From: JBDHWG01 sp039810085 | Lineage (GTDB): Bacteria > Chloroflexota > Anaerolineae > Epilineales > JAHCIE01 | Direction: 5' to 3' | Length of the DNA stretch: 64,000 nucleotides | Assembly: GCA_039810085.1 (NCBI GenBank) | Contig: JBDHWG010000024.1 | Coordinates: 1-64,000, forward strand | In this document: positions 41,029 to 51,016 of the stretch, piece by piece | How positions within the stretch are numbered: position 1 is the first letter of the stretch | How the letters are laid out: each line of letters starts with the position of its first letter | The notes under the pieces: generated by a model | Database searches by the model: none | The model's input: only the letters and a program-made list of their open reading frames with translations | What the model was told of the DNA's origin: nothing | Made by a program: the position numbers and the translations under genes

Positions 41029-42165
41029 TCAATGCGCGGCGCCAGCGTGCTGGGCGAGCTTCTCGCGGTGGAACTGCGTGTCGCCGTACAGCGCCTCGTA
41101 GTGCTTGGCGCGCTTGAAGTACAGGTGCAGGTCGTACTCCCAGGTGAAACCGATGCCGCCGTGCGCCTGGATGGCCTCGCCGCAGACCTTGCGCGCCGCC
41201 TCATTCACGTAGGCTTTGGCGACATGGGCCGCGGTCGCCGCCTCGTCGCCGTGGTCGTCCTGCGCCCAGGCGGCGTAGTAGGTCGCAGCGAAGGCCGCCT
41301 CAGCATCCAACAGCATGTCGGCGAGCTTGTGCTTGACGGCCTGGAAGCTGCCAATGGGCTGGCCGAACTGCTCGCGCGTCTTGGCATACTCGACGGACAT
41401 GTCCAGGCTGGCCCGCGCCGCCCCGTACATCTCGGCGGCAGCCGCCACGGCCGCCCGCTGCACCACGGCGTCGATGACCGCCGCGCCGTTGCCCGGCTGG
41501 CCCAAGACACACGCCGCAGGAACCATCGCATTTGCGAACTCGATTTGAGACGTTTTCTCAGTCAGGTCGAGGCTCACCAGCGGCGTCACCGTCATGCCTG
41601 GCGTCGCGTGGTCCACCAGGAAGAGCGACACGTCGCCATCCGGGCCGCCGATGCGCGCCGGAACAATGATGAATTGGGCGACATTGGCGAAGGGGACGAA
41701 CAGCTTGCGCCCGTTCAGGCGGTAGCTGCCGTTGTCCGGCGTCGCCTCGGCGTGGACGCCGCTGGCGTCCCAGGCAATGACGTCTTCCAGCAACGCGAAG
41801 GTGCCGATGAGGTCACCCGAGGCGATGGCCGAGAGGTACTGCTGCTTCTGGGCGTCGGTGCCGCCGTTGAGAATGGCCGTCGCGGCGAGGACCGTCGTGG
41901 CAAGGTAGGGGCCGGGGCAGAGGGTACGGCCGATTTGCTCCAGGATCAGGGCGTGCTCGACCATGCCCATGCCCAGCCCGCCGTATTCCTCTGGAATGGC
42001 GACCGACAGCAGGCCCAGGTCGGCCATCTGCCGCCACACGTCCGAGCTATAACCGCGCTCGTCGTCCATCATCTGCCGCACCAGGGACATGGGGGACTCG
42101 TTGACGAGGAAATCCCGCGCCTGGTCGCGCAGCATGACTTGCTCAGGGCTGAAATCGAAATCCAT
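41029..42165 (-). CDS. Acyl-CoA dehydrogenase, probable non-catalytic subunit
   Basis: 378 residues with the full acyl-CoA dehydrogenase fold (IPEEYGGLGMGMVEHALILE, YAKTREQFGQPIGSFQAVKHKLADM, AIQAHGGIGFTWEYDLHLY). The catalytic Glu is absent at both known positions: the late position reads ALYGDTQFHRE instead of IYEGTSEIQ, and the alternative helix position reads VVQRAAVA (Gln236) instead of LER. Paired with the next dehydrogenase gene, it probably forms a two-subunit enzyme like the mycobacterial FadE28-FadE29 type. AGGAGC precedes the ATG. Confidence 0.85.
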   Translation of the reverse strand: MDFDFSPEQVMLRDQARDFLVNESPMSLVRQMMDDERGYSSDVWRQMADLGLLSVAIPEEYGGLGMGMVEHALILEQIGRTLCPGPYLATTVLAATAILNGGTDAQKQQYLSAIASGDLIGTFALLEDVIAWDASGVHAEATPDNGSYRLNGRKLFVPFANVAQFIIVPARIGGPDGDVSLFLVDHATPGMTVTPLVSLDLTEKTSQIEFANAMVPAACVLGQPGNGAAVIDAVVQRAAVAAAAEMYGAARASLDMSVEYAKTREQFGQPIGSFQAVKHKLADMLLDAEAAFAATYYAAWAQDDHGDEAATAAHVAKAYVNEAARKVCGEAIQAHGGIGFTWEYDLHLYFKRAKHYEALYGDTQFHREKLAQHAGAAH

Positions 42166-42174
42166 AGCTCGCTC

Positions 42175-43395
42175 CTATTGCGCCTTGGCCTTGAGACGGT
42201 CGGCGCGGACTTCCTTCGGCAGTCCGAGAACGCGGTCGCCGATGATGTTCTTCTGAATTTCGGACGTGCCGGCAAAGATGGTCGGCGCGCGCGACCACAG
42301 GAAGTCGTGCGCCCAGCTCGGGTCGCTCTCGGCGTCGCCGCCCATGCCCTTCTCCAGTTCGGCCGGCGCCCCGATGAGCAGTGTGCCGTAGGGGCCGAGG
42401 ATCGACATGACAAGCTCGTGGTAGCGCTTGTCGAACTCGCTGTAGTAGAGCTTGGCGACGGCGGACTCTGGCCCCGGGTTGTGGCCCTTCTCCATGCCGG
42501 ACAGGATGCGCAGGCCGATGTAGCGCAGCACCTCCAGCTCGGCATACGCCTGGCCGATCTTCTGGCGCGTCACCGGGTCGTCCCACGCCGTCCCGCCGTT
42601 GCGTTGCAAGCTCTTACACACCTGCACCAGCCGCTCCAGCGAGCCGGAGTACACGGCGAAGCGTGAGAGGATGCTGCCGCCGCGCTCGAAGCCCAGCGTC
42701 GTCTGGGCGATCTCCCAGCCGTGGTTGACCTCGCCGATGACGTCCGCCTTCTCGACGCGCGCGTCGGTGATGAACACTTCGCTGAACTCAGAGCCGCCGG
42801 TGAGCTGCTTGAGCGGACGGACGACGATACCCGGCTGCCGCATGTTGATGATGAAGCAGGTGATGCCCTTGTGCTTGGGCACGTTCGGGTCGGTGCGCGC
42901 CAGGAGAATCGCCCAGTCCGAGATCGGCCCGTTCGTCGTCCAGACCTTCTGCCCGTTCACAATCCAGTGGTCACCGGCGTCAACCGCGTTCGTGCGCAAG
43001 CTCGCCAAGTCGGAGCCGGCATTCGGCTCGGAGTAGAGCTGGCACCAGATTTCCTCGGCGCTCAGAATCTTCTGCAGATGACGCGCCTTTTGCTCCTCCG
43101 TCCCGTGGACGATGAGCGTCGGGCCGATGAAGTTGAGGCCCAGGTGGTTGACCGGGCCGGGTGCGTTCACGTGCGCCATTTCGGAGGCGACGATGGCCTG
43201 CTCCATCGGGCGAGCGCCGGCGCCGCCGTACTCCTTCGGCCAGCCCATGCCGATGAACCCGGCCTCGTAGAGCTTGCGCTGCCAGGCGATACGCTCCTCC
43301 AGCGTGTGCAGCTCGTGGCGGGGCAGGTTCTCCGCCAGCCAGGCGCGCACGTGCTCACGAAATGCTGCATCTTCAGGGGAGAGATGTAGATCCAC
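42175..43395 (-). CDS. Acyl-CoA dehydrogenase, probable catalytic subunit
   Basis: 406 residues. FAD and substrate segments: CQLYSEPNAGSDLASLRT, WIVNGQKVWTTNGPISDWA, PTIFAGTSEIQKNIIGDRVLGLP. The common late Glu is Ala375 (FAGT for YEGT), but Glu237 in TLGFERGGS sits at the alternative position used by isovaleryl-CoA-type enzymes, so this subunit can be active. The start is GTG after AGGAGGG. It ends 9 bases before the next dehydrogenase. The pair would desaturate an acyl-CoA, perhaps a cyclic or branched one. Confidence 0.88.
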   Translation of the reverse strand: MDLHLSPEDAAFREHVRAWLAENLPRHELHTLEERIAWQRKLYEAGFIGMGWPKEYGGAGARPMEQAIVASEMAHVNAPGPVNHLGLNFIGPTLIVHGTEEQKARHLQKILSAEEIWCQLYSEPNAGSDLASLRTNAVDAGDHWIVNGQKVWTTNGPISDWAILLARTDPNVPKHKGITCFIINMRQPGIVVRPLKQLTGGSEFSEVFITDARVEKADVIGEVNHGWEIAQTTLGFERGGSILSRFAVYSGSLERLVQVCKSLQRNGGTAWDDPVTRQKIGQAYAELEVLRYIGLRILSGMEKGHNPGPESAVAKLYYSEFDKRYHELVMSILGPYGTLLIGAPAELEKGMGGDAESDPSWAHDFLWSRAPTIFAGTSEIQKNIIGDRVLGLPKEVRADRLKAKAQ

Positions 43396-43421
43396 TTTTT
43401 ACCCTCCTGGGTCACTTTTGT

Positions 43422-43493
43422 CTGTCATGCTGAGTGCAACAAAGCATCCCCTGGTGTCGCAGCCGGGACTCTTCACTCCGCTCAGAGTGACAG
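43422..43493. repeat. Dispersed inverted repeat, CTGTCATGCTGAG type
   Basis: CTGTCATGCTGAGTGCAAC at the left and CTCCGCTCAGAGTGACAG at the right form an imperfect inverted repeat with AAAGCATCCC in the loop. Same design as 11918-11982. Confidence 0.65.
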
Positions 43494-43501
43494 TTCACTT
43501 C

Positions 43502-44314
43502 TCATACAAGGAACTCGCGCAAAACAGTAATAAGCGCATCTGGATTATCCAGCGCAATGTTGTGGCCGCTATACGGAATCTCCACCAGCCGCCCATTCGG
43601 CAGCTCACGCGCCATGCGCTCGGCCGTCTCCCGCGCCAGCACGTCGCTCTCCTGGGCGCGGATGACCAGCGTCGGTGCCCCGATGGCGCGGAGCATCTCC
43701 CAGCCCTTGACCGGGTCGGGACGCGGCAGCGGCTGGTCGGGCGAGCGAAACGCCTTATCGTAGCGCCACGTCCACAGACCATCCTCCCGCTGAACGAGGT
43801 TGTGGTAGACGCGGGCGCGTAGCACGTCGTCCGGCGGGCGCGGATTGCCGAGGCGCGTCAGGCGGAAAGCGTGCTCCGGGTCCTCGAACACATCCGGCGC
43901 TTGCACCGCGCTGCGGACACGATCCGTCCCGACGGGCATCAGCTCCGGGCCGATGTCCATAATGACCAACCGCTCGATTCGCTCCGGATGATCCGCCGCA
44001 TACATGTAGCCGTTGCGACCCCCCATCGAGAAGCCGACCAGGGTGATCCGCTCTAGGCCCAGCGCATCCACGAACGCGGTAACGTCCTCGACCATCGCCT
44101 CGGCGGAGTAGTCGTCGGCCCAGTCGGTCTCGCCGTGGCCGCGTTGGTCGGGCGCCAGGGTGCGGTAGCGGTCGATGAGGGCCTCGGCCACTGTATCCCA
44201 CGAACGCCCCTGCGAGGCCAGCCCATGCAGAAACACCAGCGGCGGCGCCGTCGGATTACCCGCCTCGCGGTAGTGGAAGCGCAGCCCTCGAAGCTCAATG
44301 GTGCGGTCGTTCAT
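43502..44314 (-). CDS. Alpha/beta hydrolase
   Basis: 270 residues. LVFLHGLASQGRSWD supplies the oxyanion hole, and the nucleophile Ser is in TLVGFSMGGRNG. The acid is probably the Asp in VLARE/ESDV, and His is in PYSGHNIALDNP. DQRGHGETDWADDYSAE is typical of the lipase/epoxide-hydrolase-like branch. The ATG at 44314 has a well-spaced GAGG; an ATG two codons earlier (44320) overlaps the previous stop. It may act on a CoA-thioester or ester intermediate of the island. Confidence 0.87.
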   Translation of the reverse strand: MNDRTIELRGLRFHYREAGNPTAPPLVFLHGLASQGRSWDTVAEALIDRYRTLAPDQRGHGETDWADDYSAEAMVEDVTAFVDALGLERITLVGFSMGGRNGYMYAADHPERIERLVIMDIGPELMPVGTDRVRSAVQAPDVFEDPEHAFRLTRLGNPRPPDDVLRARVYHNLVQREDGLWTWRYDKAFRSPDQPLPRPDPVKGWEMLRAIGAPTLVIRAQESDVLARETAERMARELPNGRLVEIPYSGHNIALDNPDALITVLREFLV

Positions 44315-44316
44315 GC

Positions 44317-45099
44317 TCATGCCTCGCGATTGAAAATCTCGCCGTTGAGCCGCCGCATCCCGCGCAGCCAGCGCTCGTAGTCGTCGCCCTTGTGCTGGAA
44401 GTACGTCGCCACCTCTGGGTGCGGCAGGATGAGGAATCGCTCCTGCGCCAGCCCATCCACAACAGCATCCGCCACCTGCTCCGGCATCAGCGCGCTCGGC
44501 AGCAGGAAGCTGTCTTGCGTGCCGTCCTCGCCCAGCAGCATCCGCGTCCGCACCCCCTGGGGGCAGAGGCACGACACCTTGATGCCCCGGTCGCCATAGG
44601 TGATGGACAACCACTCGGCGAAGCCAACGGCGGCGTGCTTGGTGACGGCATATGGAGCCGCACCCAGCATCGTCAACAGACCTGCCGCCGACGCCGTGTT
44701 GAGCAGGTAGCCGTGGCCGCGTTCGAGCATCTGCGGCAGGACGGCGCGGGCGGCGTAGACGTGGGCCATGACGTTGATGTCCCAGATGCGCTGCCAGACG
44801 TCATTCGCTATCTCCGGGCCGCCCTCTTCGCCGAAGATGCCGGCGTTGGAGCAGAACAGGTCGATGGGGCCATAGGCGTCGGTAGCGCGCGCTACGAGGC
44901 GCACGACCTCAGCCTCAACGCCCACGTCCATTGGGACGGCCAGGCCGCCAACCTCGCTGGCGACACGCTCGGCCGCATCCGCCTCCACATCCGCGACGAC
45001 GATGCCCCGTGGCGATTCCTGCGCGAACCGCCGGCACAACGCCGCGCCAATGCCATTTCCGCCGCCCGTCACCACAACCACTTTATTGCGCAGCAGCAT
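44317..45099 (-). CDS. Short-chain dehydrogenase/reductase
   Basis: 260 residues, classical SDR: VVVTGGGNGIGAALCRRFA, VPMDVGVEAEV, CSNAGIFG, Ser in LLNTASAAGLL, and Tyr/Lys in PYAVTKHAAVGF. The tail FQHKGDDYERWLRGMRRLN is typical of a branch found beside acyl-CoA enzymes. The ATG at 45099 follows GAGGGG; an earlier in-frame ATG at 45135 lies in repeat DNA. It overlaps or abuts the hydrolase start, so the two are coupled. Confidence 0.88.
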   Translation of the reverse strand: MLLRNKVVVVTGGGNGIGAALCRRFAQESPRGIVVADVEADAAERVASEVGGLAVPMDVGVEAEVVRLVARATDAYGPIDLFCSNAGIFGEEGGPEIANDVWQRIWDINVMAHVYAARAVLPQMLERGHGYLLNTASAAGLLTMLGAAPYAVTKHAAVGFAEWLSITYGDRGIKVSCLCPQGVRTRMLLGEDGTQDSFLLPSALMPEQVADAVVDGLAQERFLILPHPEVATYFQHKGDDYERWLRGMRRLNGEIFNREA

Positions 45100-45121
45100 G
45101 CTTTTTTCCCCTCCCTCTCTC

Positions 45122-45242
45122 GTCATTGCGAGCAAAGCGAAGCAATCTCCCGCCCTTGCATCAGACAGTCTCTTCGAGGAATAGAGCCGCCTTCACCAAC
45201 CGAGAGATTGCTTCGTCGTCCTATCGTCCTCCTCGCAATGAC
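45122..45242. repeat. CATTGCGAG/AAGCAATCTC dispersed repeat
   Basis: GTCATTGCGAGCAAAGCGAA at the left and CCTCGCAATGAC at the right, with AAGCAATCTC and GAGATTGCTTCG as inner arms. Confidence 0.85.
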
Positions 45243-45257
45243 AGCCGGTCGTAGCTC

Positions 45258-46460
45258 TCACGAGAACCGGCGCAGCTCGATGCGGGCGACGTCGCGCATG
45301 TGGACCTCGTCGGGGCCGTCGGCCAGGCGCAGCGTGCGCACGTTGGCCCAGGCCCACGCCAGGTCGAAGTCCTGGCAGACACCAGCGCCGCCGTGAATCT
45401 GGATCGCGCAGTCGATGACCTGGCAGGCGACATTCGGGGCGACAACCTTGATCATCGCGATTTCCTGGCGCGCGGCCTTGTTGCCGACCGTGTCCATCAT
45501 GAACGCGGCCTTCAACGTTAGCAGCCGCGCCTGCTCGATCTCAATCCGCGAGCGGGCAATATCCTGCTGGATGCTTTCCATCTCCGCGAGCGTCTTGCCG
45601 AAAGCCGTCCGGCTCTTGGCGCGGCGCACCATCGCCTCCAGGGCGCGCTCGGCCGCCCCGATGCAACGCATGCAGTGGTGGATGCGGCCCGGCCCCAGGC
45701 GGCCCTGGGCAATCTCGAAGCCACGCCCCTCGCCGAGGAGGATGTTGGACGCCGGCACGCGCACATTGGTGAACGTCACTTCGCCGTGGCCGTGGGGCGC
45801 GTGGTCGTAGCCGTAGACGGTCAGCATCCGCTCGGTCTTGACACCGGGCGCGTCCATCGGCACGAGAATCATGGACTGCTGGGTGTAGCGCGGCGCGGTT
45901 GGGTCGGTCTTGCCCATGAAGATGGCAATCTTGCAGCGCGGGTCCCCCGCGCCGGATGTCCACCACTTGCGGGCGTTGATGATATACTCGTCGCCGTCGC
46001 GGACGATGCTGCCCTGGATGTTTGTGGCGTCAGAGGAGGCAACCTCCGGCTCAGTCATGGCGTAGCAGGAGCGAATCTCGCCTTCGAGCAACGGCTTCAG
46101 CCAGCGCTCCTTCTGCTCGTCGCTGCCGTAGCGCACCAGGACTTCCATGTTGCCCGTGTCCGGCGCGGAGCAGTTGAACACCTCAGACGCGAACGGCGAG
46201 CGGCCCATAATCTCGGCCAGCGGCGCGTATTCGAGGTTGGTGAGGCCGGCGCCATACTCGCTCTCTGGCAGGAAGAGGTTCCATAGACCGCGCGCTTTGG
46301 CGATCCCCTTGAGCAGTTCAATGATGGGGACAGGCTCCCAGCGCTGCGGGCCGTTGACGTGCTCCCAGTAGACCGGCTCGTTGGGGTAGATGTACTCATC
46401 CATGAACGCGAGGATCTGCTCGCGCAGGGCCTGGCTTCGCTCGGAGTATTGAAAATTCAT
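45258..46460 (-). CDS. Acyl-CoA dehydrogenase (ACAD10/11-like)
   Basis: 400 residues. Signatures: GLWNLFLPESEYGAGLTNLEYAPLAEIMGRS, CYAMTEPEVASSDATNI, GDEYIINARKWWTSGAGDP, RIHHCMRCIGAAERALE, and IQIHGGAGVCQDFDLA. This WWTSGAGDP and LPE(S)xxGxGL combination is that of the ACAD10/11 group, which accepts long or 4-hydroxy acyl-CoAs. The end, DGPDEVHMRDVARIEL, lacks a YEGT motif, as is common in that group. The ATG at 46460 is preferred; a GTG one codon earlier exists. Confidence 0.88.
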   Translation of the reverse strand: MNFQYSERSQALREQILAFMDEYIYPNEPVYWEHVNGPQRWEPVPIIELLKGIAKARGLWNLFLPESEYGAGLTNLEYAPLAEIMGRSPFASEVFNCSAPDTGNMEVLVRYGSDEQKERWLKPLLEGEIRSCYAMTEPEVASSDATNIQGSIVRDGDEYIINARKWWTSGAGDPRCKIAIFMGKTDPTAPRYTQQSMILVPMDAPGVKTERMLTVYGYDHAPHGHGEVTFTNVRVPASNILLGEGRGFEIAQGRLGPGRIHHCMRCIGAAERALEAMVRRAKSRTAFGKTLAEMESIQQDIARSRIEIEQARLLTLKAAFMMDTVGNKAARQEIAMIKVVAPNVACQVIDCAIQIHGGAGVCQDFDLAWAWANVRTLRLADGPDEVHMRDVARIELRRFS

Positions 46461-46490
46461 CACCGCGATCCTTTCGACGTTGATTGGGTT

Positions 46491-47210
46491 TTAGCGGTAC
46501 GTGACTAATGTCGGATCATCCAGATGGGGGATGGTGTTGAGCGTGTCCAGCGTAACCTTGTCGCGGGTGAACACCATCTCGGTCAGGGAGCCATTGCGAA
46601 TGCGCCAGTTCAGCTCGATGGCGAGGGACGGCGGAGCGCGCATCGCAAGTGTGACGGCGATGGAAATGACGCCGCCCGATGTAAACACGGCCACGCGCCG
46701 CCCGCTGCCCTCGGTCGCCATGATGTGCCGCAGGGCGTGCTTGACGCGGTCGTGGAACGTCTGCCACGCCTCCACCACCGGCGACTCGACTTCGCCCGCC
46801 ACCCAGTAGGCGATCACCGCCTGAAACATGCGCTGGAAGTGGCGATAACGCTCAGGCCCGTCGCGGTGCTGCTCCCACGCCGCCGCCAGCCGCCGAATCG
46901 CCGGGTCGCGCTCCACCAGGACGAGCAGGAACTCGCGCAGAACGCCGTCGCCGTCGTACTCGTCCAGCCCATCCAGCATAACCGCTTCGGGCCACGGGCA
47001 GCCCGCCTCGGCGTAGACCTGGCGCACCAGCGCTTCAGTGCCCTGCTGGCGGCGGCGCGGGCCGACGTAGACGGCGTCGAAGGTTACGCCGCGCTGCACC
47101 CAATACTGGCCGAGGCAGCGCGACTGCGTCTCACCGGCGGGCGAGAGATGGTCGTAGTCGTCCGCGAACATGCTGGCCTGGCCGTGGCGCACGAGAACCA
47201 GGTGACTCAT
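46491..47210 (-). CDS. Histidine phosphatase-family protein
   Basis: 239 residues. The phosphohistidine motif is LVLVRHGQASMFADDYD, with LSPAGETQSRCLGQYW and a late VAVFTSGGVISIAV (the usual second His is replaced by Gly-Gly, as in some divergent members). Such enzymes remove phosphate from sugars, nucleotides or cofactors; phosphoglycerate-mutase-like. It overlaps the Ddn-like gene by 4 bases, so they are coupled. Substrate unknown. Confidence 0.85.
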   Translation of the reverse strand: MSHLVLVRHGQASMFADDYDHLSPAGETQSRCLGQYWVQRGVTFDAVYVGPRRRQQGTEALVRQVYAEAGCPWPEAVMLDGLDEYDGDGVLREFLLVLVERDPAIRRLAAAWEQHRDGPERYRHFQRMFQAVIAYWVAGEVESPVVEAWQTFHDRVKHALRHIMATEGSGRRVAVFTSGGVISIAVTLAMRAPPSLAIELNWRIRNGSLTEMVFTRDKVTLDTLNTIPHLDDPTLVTYR

Positions 47211-47587
47211 GGACGGCTGGTAGCGTCCTCAAGTATCGTCACCTCGACCAGCGGACTCTCCTCCACCCAGCGCTCAATGTCAGCCTGCCGCCCCAGCCGC
47301 GCGAGAATTGGAGCCAGTGTCGCCCGCTTTTCCTCTGGATCGGTAATGGGGCGGGCGCGGGCCGGCAGGTCCGCCTGGACGCCTTCCTTCAGGTGGAACG
47401 TGAAGTCAGGGTGGGCGACCAGGTTGGCGTACCAGTCGCGGTGGCCGGGTGTACCCGTTATGTAGAGCCGCCCGTCGACGTTGTGGAACCAGATTTCGAT
47501 GCGGCGCGGCTGCTCGCTCTTCCGCCCAATGGTCGTAATGTCGATGGTCCGGCCTGTCGCGAGTGCCTGACGTATCTTCTCGTCCAT
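47207..47587 (-). CDS. Ddn-like F420/FMN-dependent oxidoreductase (split beta-barrel)
   Basis: 126 residues of the nitroreductase/deazaflavin-dependent (DUF385, Ddn-like) family: TTIGRKSEQPRRIEIWF, GRLYITGTPGHRDWYANLVAHPDFTFHLK, and a PILARLG segment near the end. The G-x-P-G-x-x-x-W-Y-x-N core is the cofactor site. With two luciferase-like F420-type enzymes in the window, the organism probably makes F420. It overlaps the phosphatase gene by 4 bases. Confidence 0.85.
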   Translation of the reverse strand: MDEKIRQALATGRTIDITTIGRKSEQPRRIEIWFHNVDGRLYITGTPGHRDWYANLVAHPDFTFHLKEGVQADLPARARPITDPEEKRATLAPILARLGRQADIERWVEESPLVEVTILEDATSRP

Positions 47588-47644
47588 GCGTTGCTCTTAT
47601 TCCTTAGCTGTCAATCCATAGAACTTGCCGGTCGATGGATCTCT

Positions 47645-47744
47645 GGACCACGAAGGTCACGAAAGGCCGTGAAAAACGCGAAAGACACACGCTACGCGAC
47701 TCTTTTTCGTGCCTTTCGCGTCCTTTCCGAGCCTTTCGTGGTCC
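47645..47744. repeat. ACCACGAAAGG-type dispersed inverted repeat
   Basis: GGACCACGAAGGTCACGAAAGG at the left and CCTTTCGCG...CCTTTCGTGGTCC at the right form a long imperfect hairpin built of CACGAAAGG-like units. Partial copies are at 60072 and 62406. Confidence 0.8.
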
Positions 47745-47773
47745 AACGACTTGCCCCACCGCCGTCAGCCCTT

Positions 47774-48343
47774 TCACTCCAGCGACCGCCACAGTCGAGC
47801 CGGGTCTAGAACAAACCCCGACAGGACGGGGCTTCCGGAGACGGCGCGGGGCTCGGCGAGGACCTCCACCGCCGCGTCGGGCCGATAGACATACACGCGC
47901 TTGTATGACGGGTCTATCAGCCAGGCTAACTGCGCGCCGTTCTCTATATACTCCTGCATCTTGTCTTGAAGCTCGCCCAGGTCGTCAGACGGGGAGCGAA
48001 GCTCAGCCACGAAGTCCGGACAGAGCGGCAAGAAGCGTCCGCGATCCAGCGGCGAGAGGTCCGCTAACCGCTGTTTGCTCACCCACGCCGCATCTGGTGA
48101 GCGAGTCGCGCCGTTGGGCAAGTTGAAGCCCGTGGACGAGTCGAAGGTCTCGCCGCTGCCGTCTTGCCAGGCCCATAAGGTGAGCATGGTAATGAGCGCC
48201 GCACTGCGGTTACCTGTCGTTCCGCCGGTGAGTGGCAGGATGATGAGATCCCCATAGGATGTGCGCTCGACGCGCACATCTTGGTTGCGTTGGCAGAACA
48301 ACTCAAACTGTTCGTCCGTCAGCTGCGGCACGACAATCGTCAC
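47774..48343 (-). CDS. Uma2-family (DUF820) nuclease-like protein
   Basis: 189 residues. Uma2 pattern: LTDEQFELFCQRNQDVRVERTSYGDLIILP, FDSSTGFNLPNGATRSPDAAWV, PDFVAELRSPSDDLGELQDKMQEYIENGAQLAWLIDP, a PD-(D/E)xK-like fold with Asp, Glu and Lys of the fold present. Function is unknown; the family is abundant in cyanobacteria and Chloroflexota. The GTG at 48343 is chosen because GGAGGAA lies upstream and the family starts there; an ATG at 48379 is in frame. Confidence 0.87.
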   Translation of the reverse strand: MTIVVPQLTDEQFELFCQRNQDVRVERTSYGDLIILPLTGGTTGNRSAALITMLTLWAWQDGSGETFDSSTGFNLPNGATRSPDAAWVSKQRLADLSPLDRGRFLPLCPDFVAELRSPSDDLGELQDKMQEYIENGAQLAWLIDPSYKRVYVYRPDAAVEVLAEPRAVSGSPVLSGFVLDPARLWRSLE

Positions 48344-48645
48344 GCACGTTCCTCCTAATTCCTTGAAAACACGCCCCATTATTATGGCGAAGCACCAAGC
48401 CGTATGACAGCATGCACCAGCACGAGAACACGGCCACGCCGTCATTGCGAGCGTGAGCGAAGCAATCCCACGCCCTTACGAGAGGCGCCTTCGCCGCGTA
48501 ACCCAGCTCTTGTCCACCGCGAGGTTGCTTCGTCGTCCTATCGTCCTCCTCGCAACGACGGTCCATCCTGTATTCTTAGCAGCGCAGCAAAACCTCGCCG
48601 CCGTGGAGACCCTTGGCGCTTCTTCGCTTCGCTCAAGGACATGGC
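48344..48645. other. Repeat-containing intergenic region
   Basis: 302 bases holding one CATTGCGAG-type repeat (48441-48559) and no credible gene. Confidence 0.6.
48441..48559. repeat. CATTGCGAG/AAGCAATCCC dispersed repeat
   Basis: GTCATTGCGAGCGTGAGCGA at the left and CCTCGCAACGAC at the right, with AAGCAATCCC and GAGGTTGCTTCG as inner arms. Confidence 0.8.
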
Positions 48646-49623
48646 TCAGAGCAACACCTCGACAATCACTTTCCCCATCGTCTGCCGACTTGCAAGGTCG
48701 CGCATCGCCTGCGGGACCTCGTGCAGGCCGTAGACCTTAGAGACGGCGGGCTTGATAAGTCCCTGGCGGTACATGTCGAACAGGGCCGCCTGCGCCTGAG
48801 CGACGAACTCCGGGTGGCGCTCGATGTAGCCACCCCAGTAGACGCCGACGGCGGACATGCTCTTGAGCAGCAAGCGGTTCGCCGCGATGGACGGGATGCG
48901 CCCGCCGGCGAAGCCGATGACAAGCAGCCGCCCTTCGGGCGCGATACACTTGGTGGACAGGTCGAAGATGTCGCCGCCGACCGGGTCATAAATGACGTCG
49001 GCGCCGCGGCCGGTCATCTCCATCACCTGCTTGACCCACGACTCGTCACGATAGCTCAGGGCGTGGTGGGCGCCCTGGGCGCGCACGAAGTCGAGCTTCT
49101 CGTCGCTACCCGCCGTCCCGATGACCCGCGCTCCCATCGCCTTACCGATCTGGACCGCCGAGCTACCCACGCCACCCGCCGCCGCATGCACCAACAGCCA
49201 CTCGCCCGGCTGGAGCGCGCCGCGCACCATGAGGGCCAGGTAGGAGGTCTGGTAGACGATGGGCATTGCCGCAGCCTCGGCGAAGGTCATGCTGTCGGGG
49301 ATGGGGAACGTCATGCGGGCCGGGGCGAGGCAGTACTCGCCGAAGCCGCCAAGGGAGGATATCGCCAGGACGCGGTTACCGACGGCAAGCCCATCGACAC
49401 CGGGGCCGACGGCGTCGATGACACCGCCGACCTCGGCGCCCGGTATGAAGGGGAAGGGCGGCCGCACCTGGTACTTGCCCCCGATCTCAAGGATGTCGAA
49501 GAAGTTGAGGGCCGCCGCCCTGTTGTGAATGCGCACCTGGCCGGCGCCGGGGTCGGGCACGGCCACGTCGGCCAGGGTCATCCCTTCAGGCTCGCACCAC
49601 TCGGTTACCTGCCAGGCGCGCAT
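48646..49623 (-). CDS. NADPH:quinone oxidoreductase-like (MDR superfamily)
   Basis: 325 residues, medium-chain reductase without zinc ligands. VHAAAGGVGSSAVQIGKAMGA is the NADP(H) site, and GAEVGGVIDAVGPGVDGLAVGNRV with YDPVGGDIFDLSTKCIAPEGRLLVIGFAGG is typical of quinone/enoyl reductases of the QorA group. In a CoA-catabolic setting it may act on an enoyl-CoA. It lies 21 bases after citrate synthase on the same strand. Confidence 0.88.
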   Translation of the reverse strand: MRAWQVTEWCEPEGMTLADVAVPDPGAGQVRIHNRAAALNFFDILEIGGKYQVRPPFPFIPGAEVGGVIDAVGPGVDGLAVGNRVLAISSLGGFGEYCLAPARMTFPIPDSMTFAEAAAMPIVYQTSYLALMVRGALQPGEWLLVHAAAGGVGSSAVQIGKAMGARVIGTAGSDEKLDFVRAQGAHHALSYRDESWVKQVMEMTGRGADVIYDPVGGDIFDLSTKCIAPEGRLLVIGFAGGRIPSIAANRLLLKSMSAVGVYWGGYIERHPEFVAQAQAALFDMYRQGLIKPAVSKVYGLHEVPQAMRDLASRQTMGKVIVEVLL

Positions 49624-49644
49624 AGAAGTCTCTCCGCAGGCGAC

Positions 49645-50973
<1,329 letters not shown>

Positions 50974-51016
50974 CGTTCGTCACCTCCAGAGATTGATTAT
51001 GTTGGACAGCTCTGAT

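Noticed and set aside
40132..42666. An 844-codon open frame on the plus strand
   Set aside because: It is antisense to four well-supported genes with clear motifs, and its sequence is low-complexity Ala/Arg/Val as expected from high-GC third positions.
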